NCBI GenBank assembly: GCA_040218145.1
Contig: JAVJQK010000033.1
Span: forward strand, 1-64,000
Origin: Sandaracinaceae bacterium
GTDB taxonomy: Bacteria > Myxococcota_A > Polyangia > Polyangiales > Sandaracinaceae
Reading direction: 5' to 3'
DNA length: 64,000 bases
The position numbers were made by a program, and so were the translations under genes. The notes beneath the pieces were generated by a model. The model worked only from the letters and a program-made list of their open reading frames with translations. It did no database searches and was not told the DNA's origin. Position 1 is the first letter of the stretch; every line of letters starts with the position of its first letter. This document shows, piece by piece, positions 52,646 through 59,997 of this stretch.

Positions 52646-54376
52646 ATGCGTACGTCTCGTCTCCTCAGCGTCCTCGGTTGCACGCTGCTCCTCTCGCTCG
52701 GCTGCAGCGAATCGGTGACCCTCGATGATGGCGGGGTGCCCGACGACACCGGGGTCATCGTCGAGATGGACTCCGACACCCCGCCCCCGCCGGACAGCGG
52801 CCCGGTCGATCCCGACTCGGGCGTGGACGAGGACGGCGGCGTGATCGAAGTCGACGCGGGTCCTCCGTGCGGCATGGTCGGTCAGGACTGCTGCGCGGAC
52901 GAGGAGTGCGACGAGGGCTTCTGCGACTCCACCACCAACCAGTGCGCGGCCTGCGGCGGCGCGGGGGAGCCTTGCTGCCCCGGCGACGTGTGCGACGGCG
53001 GCTTCTGCGACGCCACGACCAGCACGTGCACCGCGTGCGGCATGATCGGTGACGCCTGCTGCCCCGGCGACGTGTGCCTCGACGGCTTCTGCGACGGCAG
53101 CACCGACACGTGCAGCTCCTGCGGCGGCGCGGGCGAGAGCTGCTGCCCCGGCGACATGTGCGACGCGGGCAACACCTGCAACGCGGCCGACCTCTGCGTG
53201 GGCTGCGGCGATCCCGGCGAGGCCTGCTGCGCCGACACGACCTGCAATGGTGGCGGCTGCTGCGTCTCGAACACGTGCGTCGGGGCGGGCTCGACCTGCG
53301 GCGGCGGCATCGGCGGCACCTGCATGGGCGGCAGCTGCGGCACCTGCGGCGGCGTCGGGCAGCCCTGCTGCGCGGGCGGCACGTGCACCGCCTCCACCAC
53401 CACCTGCAGCGGCGGCACCTGCGCCACGTGCGGCGGCGCCGGTCAGCCCTGCTGCCCGGGCGACTCCTGCGGCGGCGGCCTCGTCTGCGGCTCGAGCGAC
53501 ATCTGTCAGCCCTGCGGCGGCCCCGGTCAGCCCTGCTGCCCTGGCGACTCGTGCACGAGCGGCTGCTGCGACCCGAGCAGCGACGTCTGCGTCGCGGACG
53601 GCTCGGCCTGCGGCGTGGGCACCTGCACCGGCTCCACCTGCGTGGCCTGCGGCTACCCGGGCGAGGCGTGCTGCCCTGGCGACACCTGCCGCGGCGGCGG
53701 GTGCTGCAGCGCGGGCGCGTGTCTCGCTTCGGGCGAGGCGCCCACCGGGGTGAGCGGCATGGTCTGCGACCTCGGCGGCGTGGTCGCGTGCGGCGGCATG
53801 GGCGAGCCCTGCTGCGACGGCGCGGACTGCGCCGGCGGCTGCTGCCTCGAGGGCGTCTGCACCGCGGACGGAACGATGTGCGGCACGCGCACCACCTGCA
53901 GCATGGGCTCGTGCACGGCGGGCAGCTTCAGCTGCGGCGGCCCGGGCGAGCAGTGCTGCGACTTCGGCATCACGGAGATGTGCACCTCGCCCGGCCTCGC
54001 GTGCGTGGGCTTCGGCTCGGGGAGCTGCCAGGCGTGCGGTGGCCCCGGTCAGCCCTGCTGCGACGGCCAGGCCTGTGACGGCGGCGGCTGCTGCGTCGGG
54101 AACATGTGCGTCGGCTCGGGTGACAGCTGCGGCGGTGGGAGCCTCGGCACCTGCTCCGCGGGGTCCTGTCAGGGAGGGACCTGTGGTCGCCCCGGTCAGC
54201 CCTGCTGCCCCGGCATCGGCTGCAGCGGTCCCTTCGCGATCTGCGCCGGCGGCTCGGTCTGCGAGACCTGCGGCGGCGAAGGCGAGCCGTGCTGCTCGCC
54301 CCACCAGCACTGCAACGGCTCGCTCGAGTGTCAGTCCCGTCCGGGCCCGGACCTCTGCGTGCGTCCGGCGCCCTGA
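52646..54376 (+). CDS. Cys-rich repeat lipoprotein
   Basis: 576 aa. Lipoprotein signal MRTSRLLSVLGCTLLLSLGC, with GGAGG just upstream of the ATG. An Asp/Pro/Gly linker (to ~70) leads to a region with 14 copies of a CG-x2-G-x2-CC motif (for example CGGAGEPCC, CGMIGDACC, CGGPGQPCC), each followed by short Cys-bearing loops such as PGDVCDGGFC, at intervals of roughly 25-50 residues. This would give a chain of disulfide-bonded knots on the cell surface. No enzyme domain. Similar short CC units occur in the head of the haem peroxidase at 32044. Confidence 0.88.
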   Translation: MRTSRLLSVLGCTLLLSLGCSESVTLDDGGVPDDTGVIVEMDSDTPPPPDSGPVDPDSGVDEDGGVIEVDAGPPCGMVGQDCCADEECDEGFCDSTTNQCAACGGAGEPCCPGDVCDGGFCDATTSTCTACGMIGDACCPGDVCLDGFCDGSTDTCSSCGGAGESCCPGDMCDAGNTCNAADLCVGCGDPGEACCADTTCNGGGCCVSNTCVGAGSTCGGGIGGTCMGGSCGTCGGVGQPCCAGGTCTASTTTCSGGTCATCGGAGQPCCPGDSCGGGLVCGSSDICQPCGGPGQPCCPGDSCTSGCCDPSSDVCVADGSACGVGTCTGSTCVACGYPGEACCPGDTCRGGGCCSAGACLASGEAPTGVSGMVCDLGGVVACGGMGEPCCDGADCAGGCCLEGVCTADGTMCGTRTTCSMGSCTAGSFSCGGPGEQCCDFGITEMCTSPGLACVGFGSGSCQACGGPGQPCCDGQACDGGGCCVGNMCVGSGDSCGGGSLGTCSAGSCQGGTCGRPGQPCCPGIGCSGPFAICAGGSVCETCGGEGEPCCSPHQHCNGSLECQSRPGPDLCVRPAP

Positions 54377-55012
54377 TCAGGGGGCCACGGGCTCGATGAC
54401 CCCGCAGGCGAGGCGGGCGCCCGCGTTGCCCGTGGGCTGCCCGCCGTCGTCGGGCTCGGCGTGCACGATGACGCCGCGGCCCATCACGGGCGGCGGCGCG
54501 GCGGCTTCGACGCTGAACGTATCGAAGACCAGCTCCGCGTGGACTTCGCCCGCGTCGTCCGACTCCACGTTGCCCATGTCCCCCGCGTGACGCGGTGCGC
54601 CCTCCGGGAGCGCGTGGTCGTGGCCGCCCGGGTTGTAGTGCCCGCCTGCGCTCGTGCCGTCCGACGCAGAGCAGTCGCCGTGCTCGTGCACGTGGAAGCC
54701 GTGGCGGGTGCCCGGAGGCAACCCCGTCAGGTCCACGGTGACCCGGACGGCGTCGCCCTGCTGCTCGAAGCGGACCGTCCCGCGCACGTCGTTGCCCTCG
54801 GTCGGGTGCAGCTCCGCGAGCGCCGCGGTGGGCGCCTCCGGCTGCTCGGGCGCGACCACCTCGACCTCGGTGTCGCTCTCTCCGCCGCCCGTGGTCGGCT
54901 CGGCGGGCTCGGCGGCGCCGCCCCCGCAGGCGGAGACGAAGAGAAGGGCGAGCAGAGTTGATGCGCAGCTCGAGACCGACGACCTCGACATGTGCTCTGG
55001 CGTCTTTCGCAT
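54377..55012 (-). CDS. sodC: Cu/Zn superoxide dismutase lipoprotein
   Basis: 211 aa from ATG 55012, which has AAAGGAG seven bases upstream. The hydrophobic signal ends FVSAC (lipobox). A ~35-residue linker precedes the SodC domain: GFHVHEHGDC (Cu ligands), GGHYNP, RHAGDMGN (Zn/Cu bridging His and Asp), VIVHAEPDDGG (Cu His), and GARLACGVI (disulfide Cys). It converts superoxide to H2O2 and O2 outside the inner membrane. The lipid anchor is less usual than a soluble periplasmic form. It converges with the gene before it. Confidence 0.96.
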   Translation of the reverse strand: MRKTPEHMSRSSVSSCASTLLALLFVSACGGGAAEPAEPTTGGGESDTEVEVVAPEQPEAPTAALAELHPTEGNDVRGTVRFEQQGDAVRVTVDLTGLPPGTRHGFHVHEHGDCSASDGTSAGGHYNPGGHDHALPEGAPRHAGDMGNVESDDAGEVHAELVFDTFSVEAAAPPPVMGRGVIVHAEPDDGGQPTGNAGARLACGVIEPVAP

Positions 55013-55085
55013 GAGTGCTCCTTTCGAGGTATCGAAGCGTAGGCACCGCGGTCTTCGGCCCAAGCTCGGGTAAGCTGGAGGCCTC

Positions 55086-55973
55086 ATGCTTCGCATCCAC
55101 TCCCTCGGCGCCCTCTGTCTCGTCCTCGTGCTCGCTGGCGGCTGCCGGCGCGAGGGGACCCCACGCGGGGACGCGTCGCTCTCCCGCGACGCCGCGCAGA
55201 TGGACGCCGACGCGGGGAGGAGTGGCGATGGCGGCGGCGACATCGACGCGGGCGACGACGGTGGCGTGGTCGACGGAGACGGCGGCGCGATGGACGGCGG
55301 CGCGATGGACGGCAGCATGGCGGACGGCGGCGTGACGGACGGCGGCGTGGACGCTGGCCCGGTCTCGATGCCGTGTACCCCTACCGGGAGCTGCGATCCG
55401 TTCGACCCGTCGAGCTGCCCGTCGGGTCAGAAGTGCGCCGTGAGCGACATGGGCACCGTGTGCGAGGACCTGACCGCGGACCCCGCGCTCGTGGCCGGCG
55501 AGGCGTGCACGCGGGACTCGCAGTGCGGGCCCGGGACGTGGTGCGTCAACTTCGGCGGCGGATTCGAGTGCGCGCCGATGTGCGCCGCCGGATCGATCGG
55601 CGACTGCGGCGCGGACGGCGCCTGCATCGGTCGGGTCGGGATGGAGACGTGCGTGCAGGTGTGTCGACCCATCGCCGCCCGCTGCGACATCTACGCGCAA
55701 GACTGCGCGGACGCGGCGGAGGCGTGCACGCTCGCCTCGCACCCGGAGACCGGAGAGCGCTACACGGGCTGTCGACCCGAGGGCAGCCAGACCGTCGGTC
55801 AGCCCTGCGGCGGCAGCATGGGCACCTGCGCGGGCGGGCTGATCTGCATCCGTGAGGCGGGCGCCTCGACCTGCCGCGAGGTCTGCCGCGACCCGGGCCC
55901 GCCGAGCTGCACCCAGGCGGGCGAGACGTGCTCGGGCACGGCGCGGAGCTGGGGCGTCACCTACTGCCGCTGA
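55086..55973 (+). CDS. Cys-rich lipoprotein with Asp/Gly repeat linker, 295 aa
   Basis: Lipoprotein signal MLRIHSLGALCLVLVLAGGC. Residues ~45-95 are a DGG/DGGA/DAG run, built from GGCGGCGCGATGGAC-like repeats. The C-terminal ~190 residues are Cys-rich (CDPFDPSSCPSGQKCAVSD, CTRDSQCGPGTWCVN, ETCVQVCRPI), like many myxobacterial surface proteins. No enzymatic motif. It converges with the ATPase gene at 55978. Confidence 0.82.
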   Translation: MLRIHSLGALCLVLVLAGGCRREGTPRGDASLSRDAAQMDADAGRSGDGGGDIDAGDDGGVVDGDGGAMDGGAMDGSMADGGVTDGGVDAGPVSMPCTPTGSCDPFDPSSCPSGQKCAVSDMGTVCEDLTADPALVAGEACTRDSQCGPGTWCVNFGGGFECAPMCAAGSIGDCGADGACIGRVGMETCVQVCRPIAARCDIYAQDCADAAEACTLASHPETGERYTGCRPEGSQTVGQPCGGSMGTCAGGLICIREAGASTCREVCRDPGPPSCTQAGETCSGTARSWGVTYCR

Positions 55974-55977
55974 TCGG

Positions 55978-57072
55978 TCAGCCGTCTTTCTTCCACGGCC
56001 CGGGCCCCTCGACCGTCTGGCGACGGGGCGGCAGCGCGGCCGGCGGCGGAACGCTCGGTGCGGATCTCGACGCGCTCGGGGCCGCGTCCGCGAACCCGAG
56101 CATGGCGAGCAGCAGCGGCTCGATCCCGCGCTTGCGGAGCTCGCCGCTCGGCGTCGCCTCGCGCCGCACCAGGTCGAAGACCGTCGCGTCGTCGAGGCTC
56201 ATGGCCACGAGGGGCGAGTGGGTCGTCACGATCCATTGCACGCGTGGATAGAGCTCCGCCAGCGCCGGCAGCAGCTCGCGCTGGAGGCGCGGGTCGAGGT
56301 TGGCCTCGGGGTGATCGATCAGCACCACCCCGTGCGGCTCGAGCGCGCCGTCCCCGTTGCGCAGGCGCGCCGCCTCCACCCGGATCATCACCTCGGCCCA
56401 GAGGGTCACCGCGGTCGCGTGTCCGAGCGAGAGCTCCCCGAAGCCCACGCGGCGTCCGTCCGGGAGATCGAGCTGCACCCCGCCCGCGTCGAAGGCGAGG
56501 CCGATCCCGGGCTGGTGCAGCAGCTTGCGGAGCGCCGAGCGCACGCGGAGGAACCACGAGGCGTGCAGCTGCTCCCGGAGCGGATCCGCGCTCTCGCGCG
56601 CCAGCGTCTGCTCCGTCTTCCGGTTGACCAGCAGCTGGACCAGGCGCGGGGCGACCTGGGCGTCGGGCGGCTTCGGATCGGTGTCGGTGGGCGTGGGGCG
56701 AGGCGCGGCGAGGAAGCTCGGCGCGCGCGGCAGGCGCAGGTGGGCGAGCACGAGCCGCCCCTCGGCGTGCGCGGAGGCCACGGCCGGATCGCTCCAGACG
56801 ACCCGCACCGGGCGACCGAGGTGGGCGAGCTTCAGCGCGCGATCCCGCGCCTCCCCGATCGGCGCGCGCACGTCGTCGGCCGGGTGAGCGCGCCCGTCGA
56901 GCGCCGCGTCCAGCTCCCCCGCGATGCCCGCGAGCAGGCTGCTCTTGCCCGATCCGCTCGCGCCCAGGAGCACCAGCGAGCGCGGCGCGTCCTCGTCGAG
57001 CGCGATGATCAGCGGCGAGAGGTGCCTGAGCGCGCGCGCTTCGATCCGTCTCAACCAGGTCATCGCTCGCAT
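55978..57072 (-). CDS. ABC-like ATPase (AAA_21 type)
   Basis: 364 aa from the ATG at 57072, which has GGAGGGG upstream (ATGs at 57087 and 57063 are also in frame). Walker A GASGSGKSS near residue 38; ABC-type signature GELSLGHATAV; Walker B GVVLIDHPEANLD; and a switch His in WIVTTHSPLVA. This is the head of an SMC/OLD-like ATPase without a TOPRIM nuclease or transmembrane part. A Pro-rich tail ends the protein. It is divergent from the radical SAM gene with 50 bases between starts. It may relate to that system or to DNA repair/defence; neither is shown. Confidence 0.87.
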   Translation of the reverse strand: MRAMTWLRRIEARALRHLSPLIIALDEDAPRSLVLLGASGSGKSSLLAGIAGELDAALDGRAHPADDVRAPIGEARDRALKLAHLGRPVRVVWSDPAVASAHAEGRLVLAHLRLPRAPSFLAAPRPTPTDTDPKPPDAQVAPRLVQLLVNRKTEQTLARESADPLREQLHASWFLRVRSALRKLLHQPGIGLAFDAGGVQLDLPDGRRVGFGELSLGHATAVTLWAEVMIRVEAARLRNGDGALEPHGVVLIDHPEANLDPRLQRELLPALAELYPRVQWIVTTHSPLVAMSLDDATVFDLVRREATPSGELRKRGIEPLLLAMLGFADAAPSASRSAPSVPPPAALPPRRQTVEGPGPWKKDG

Positions 57073-57122
57073 CGTTCGCCCCTCCATCGCGCAGGTCAAT
57101 GGTCGCTGCTACGGTGGCCACG

Positions 57123-58451
57123 ATGAGCGAAGAGCAGCGGGGCCCCGATCCTCTCAGCCCGGCCGAGCGCGCGCTCCGCATGGACGCGCCGCGACCGAAG
57201 CGAGATCTGCCGATCGCGCCCGAGGCGCCGCCCGGCAAACGCCACCTGCCGCTGCTCGCCTCCCGCCCCTCCGACGCGCGCTATCGACCGATCTACGCGG
57301 TCTGGGAGATCACCCTCGCGTGCGATCTGGCCTGCCGGCACTGCGGGTCGCGGGCCGGGAAGGACCGCCCGGGGCAGCTCGACACCGCCGAGTGCCTCGA
57401 TCTGGTCGACCAGATGGCTGACCTCGGCGTGCGCGAGGTCAGCCTCATCGGCGGCGAGGCGTACCTCCACGACGGCTGGCTCGACATCATCCGTCGCATC
57501 CGGGAGCGCGGCATGATCGCGCTGATGACCACGGGCGGGCGCGGCGTGACGCGGGAGCGCGCGCAGGCGGCCGCGGAGGCCGGCCTGCAGAGCGTGAGCG
57601 TCTCGGTCGACGGCGTCGAAGACACGCACGACCGGTTGCGGGGCGTCAAGGGAAGCCACCGCGCCGCGTTCGACGCCCTGAACAACCTGCGGGACGCGGG
57701 GATCAAGGTCAGCGCCAACACGCAGATCAACCGCCTGAGCATGCCCGAGATGCCGCGGGTGCTCGACGACATCATCGCCGCGGGCATCCACTCCTGGCAG
57801 ATCCAGCTCACGGTCGCGATGGGGCGCGCGGCCGACGAGCCGGAGATCCTCTTGCAGCCCTACGATCTCCTGGACCTCTTCCCGATGCTCGCCGAGCTGA
57901 AGGGGCGCTGCGACGCGGCGAAGGTGCGGCTCTGGCCGGGCAACAACATCGGCTACTTCGGGCCCTACGAGTCGACGCTGCGCGGCACGATGCCGCGGGG
58001 TCACATGGCCTCGTGCGGCGCGGGGCGCGTGACGCTCGGGATCGAAGCCGACGGCGCGATCAAGGGCTGCCCTTCGCTCCCCACCGAGGCCTGGACCGGG
58101 GGGAACATTCGCGACGCGTCCCTGGAGGACATCTGGGAGCGCTCGGCCCCGCTGCGCTACACGCGCGACCGCACGGTCGAGGATCTCTGGGGCTACTGCC
58201 GGACCTGCTACTACGCGGACACCTGCCGCGCCGGATGCACCTGGACGAGCTTCGTCCTGTTCGGCAAGGCCGGGAACAACCCCTACTGTCATCACCGCGC
58301 GCTCGAGCGGCAGCGGGAGGGCAAGCGCGAGCGCGTGGTGCGCAAGACGGAGGCCCCGGGCCTGCCTTTCGATCACGGCGAGTTCGCGATCGTGCTCGAG
58401 GACGTGCCCCCGGAGGGCGCGCCCCTCGAACCGGCACCGACCCTCAGCTAG
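57123..58451 (+). CDS. radical SAM/SPASM-domain enzyme
   Basis: 442 aa from ATG 57123. The radical SAM [4Fe-4S] motif is C67-DLA-C71-RH-C74. A GGE motif (LIGGEAYLHDG) binds the methionine part of SAM. The C-terminal SPASM domain carries further Cys residues (ASCGAGRV, IKGCPSL, CRTCYYADTCRAGC, YCHHR) for auxiliary Fe-S clusters. Such enzymes modify peptides or small substrates through a 5'-deoxyadenosyl radical; PqqE- and anSME-like proteins share this build. Two small proteins follow at once on the same strand and are candidate substrates. Confidence 0.93.
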   Translation: MSEEQRGPDPLSPAERALRMDAPRPKRDLPIAPEAPPGKRHLPLLASRPSDARYRPIYAVWEITLACDLACRHCGSRAGKDRPGQLDTAECLDLVDQMADLGVREVSLIGGEAYLHDGWLDIIRRIRERGMIALMTTGGRGVTRERAQAAAEAGLQSVSVSVDGVEDTHDRLRGVKGSHRAAFDALNNLRDAGIKVSANTQINRLSMPEMPRVLDDIIAAGIHSWQIQLTVAMGRAADEPEILLQPYDLLDLFPMLAELKGRCDAAKVRLWPGNNIGYFGPYESTLRGTMPRGHMASCGAGRVTLGIEADGAIKGCPSLPTEAWTGGNIRDASLEDIWERSAPLRYTRDRTVEDLWGYCRTCYYADTCRAGCTWTSFVLFGKAGNNPYCHHRALERQREGKRERVVRKTEAPGLPFDHGEFAIVLEDVPPEGAPLEPAPTLS

Positions 58452-58474
58452 AGTGCCGCGGGGAGGATGCGCGC

Positions 58475-58849
58475 GTGAGTCACCTGCTTCCTTGCGACGG
58501 CTGCGACCGTCACGTCCGGGCCGACGAGCCCGAGTGTCCTTTCTGCGGCGCCGCGATCGTGTCGCGCCCCGCGCCCGTCCTGCCCGCGGGCCGGCTGGGG
58601 CGAGCCGCGACCTTCGCGTTCGGGGCCGCGCTCGCCGCGGCGACCGCGGGCGGGTGCGGCGACAGCCACGACCGGCGCGACGACGGGGGTGAGCCGCCCG
58701 CCGACTCGGGCGTGGAGTCCGACGCGGGCGTCGATCCCGTGGACTCCGGCGTCGAGCCGGTCGACTCCGGCCCCGTCGCGCCGCCTTACGGCGCGCCTCC
58801 GAGCGACGGCGGCCCGGCCCCGCTCTACGGCGGCGCGCCCGAAGAATAG
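58475..58849 (+). CDS. small protein next to radical SAM, possible modified precursor (124 aa)
   Basis: GTG with GGGAGG about 8 bases upstream, 23 bases after the radical SAM stop. N-terminal zinc-ribbon-like motif LLPCDGC, RHVRADE, CPFCG (about residues 5-28). A hydrophobic segment RLGRAATFAFGAALAAATAG ends in GGC, which looks like a lipobox set unusually far in (Cys near 54). Then an Asp/Ser linker (DSGVESDAGVDP), and finally PPYGAPP and PLYGGAP near the C-terminus. The same four-part design is repeated in the next gene. Function not known. Confidence 0.8.
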   Translation: MSHLLPCDGCDRHVRADEPECPFCGAAIVSRPAPVLPAGRLGRAATFAFGAALAAATAGGCGDSHDRRDDGGEPPADSGVESDAGVDPVDSGVEPVDSGPVAPPYGAPPSDGGPAPLYGGAPEE

Positions 58850-58879
58850 AGTAGCTTCGGTTTCTTCCTGGAGGGTTCG

Positions 58880-59386
58880 ATGAACAGCTTGCTTCCCTGC
58901 CCCGCCTGCCAGCGCCACGTGCGCGCGGCGGAGAGCCTCTGCCCCTTCTGCGGCGAGACCCTGCCCATGTCGCTCCGCTCCCGCGTCGCCTCGCGGGCCG
59001 CGGTGCCCGTGCGGCGGCTGGGCCGCGCGGCGACGTTCGCGTTCGGCGCGGCGCTCGCGGCGTCCACGGCCAGCGCGTGCGGCGGCGAGGTCGGCGACGA
59101 GGACTCGGGCGTCGCGAACGACTCGGGCACATCGCCGAGCGACGGCGGCGCCTCCTCCGACGCGGGATCCGGGCAGGACTCCGGCACGTCGAGCGACTCG
59201 GGCACCGAAGCGGACTCGGGGATCGAGGCGGACTCCGGCGTGACCCCCGAAGACGGCGGCGGCATCGCGCCGGCCTACGGAGGCCCGACGCCGGTGGACG
59301 CCGGCCCGAGCCGACCCGACGCGGGTCGGCGCGACGCAGGGGGCGGCGTGATGCCGCTCTACGGCGGCCCGCCGCCCAGCGAGTGA
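58880..59386 (+). CDS. second small protein next to radical SAM (168 aa)
   Basis: ATG with TGGAGGG upstream, 30 bases after the previous stop. Close paralogue of the preceding gene in its first ~65 residues (LLPCPAC, RHVRAAES, CPFCGE; then RLGRAATFAFGAALAASTAS ending AC), followed by a longer DSG/DAG linker and two motifs, PAYGGPTP and PLYGGPPP. Conservation lies in the head, the hydrophobic segment and the Tyr-Gly motifs, while the linker varies, as expected if the last motifs are what matters. It is the third gene of the apparent operon. Confidence 0.8.
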   Translation: MNSLLPCPACQRHVRAAESLCPFCGETLPMSLRSRVASRAAVPVRRLGRAATFAFGAALAASTASACGGEVGDEDSGVANDSGTSPSDGGASSDAGSGQDSGTSSDSGTEADSGIEADSGVTPEDGGGIAPAYGGPTPVDAGPSRPDAGRRDAGGGVMPLYGGPPPSE

Positions 59387-59389
59387 GCC

Positions 59390-59917
59390 TCAGCCCGCCC
59401 GCCACCGGGCCAGGAACGCGCGCACGAGCGCGGGGTCGTGACGGTCGCCGGACTCGAGTGAGCCGGTCTCCTGCACGTGCGCGACCTCGCCTTCGGCGTC
59501 GAGCACGACGATGCACGGCAGCCCGTTCGAGAGCGGGTCGCCGTAGCGCGCGGCGACCTGCCGGTTGACGTCCGAGCCGCGCGCGCCGACGTCGACGTGC
59601 ACGACCCGGAAGCCGTCCCGCAGATCGTTCGCGACCCCCTCGTCGTTCCGGAGCGTGTGCTCGAGGCGTCTGCACCAGGGACACCAGTTGGCGCCGAAGA
59701 CGAGCAACACGCGCTTGCCATCGTCGCGTGCGCGCGCGACGGCCGCGTCGATCTGCGCCTGCGCGTCGACGCCCTCTTCGTAGGGGCGCGCGATCTCGGG
59801 CGGCGCGCTCTCGGCGGGCTCATTGCTGGGCGACGGCTCGGCGCGCTCCGAGCAGCCCGGTAGGCTGCCGAGCGCGCAGCCGAAGGCCAACAGGACCCCG
59901 ATCGGCGACCATCGCAT
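59390..59917 (-). CDS. thioredoxin-like lipoprotein
   Basis: 175 aa. Lipoprotein signal ending SLPGC. The thioredoxin fold has LLVFGANWCPWCRRLE, with the CPWC redox pair near residue 80, VHVDVG, and a cis-Pro region NGLPCIVVLD. Of the DUF255/Thioredoxin_7 sort. It would reduce or isomerise disulfides, or act on Cys-rich proteins, outside the inner membrane. Many Cys-rich lipoproteins are encoded in this window. It is convergent with the small-protein operon, 3 bases between stops. Confidence 0.9.
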   Translation of the reverse strand: MRWSPIGVLLAFGCALGSLPGCSERAEPSPSNEPAESAPPEIARPYEEGVDAQAQIDAAVARARDDGKRVLLVFGANWCPWCRRLEHTLRNDEGVANDLRDGFRVVHVDVGARGSDVNRQVAARYGDPLSNGLPCIVVLDAEGEVAHVQETGSLESGDRHDPALVRAFLARWRAG

Positions 59918-59997
59918 GACCCGGATCTATCACGCGTCGGCGCATGGCTGGAGGGCGCTGACGTGAGCGAGGCGCGGCGGCCGCGTATGATGCGCCG

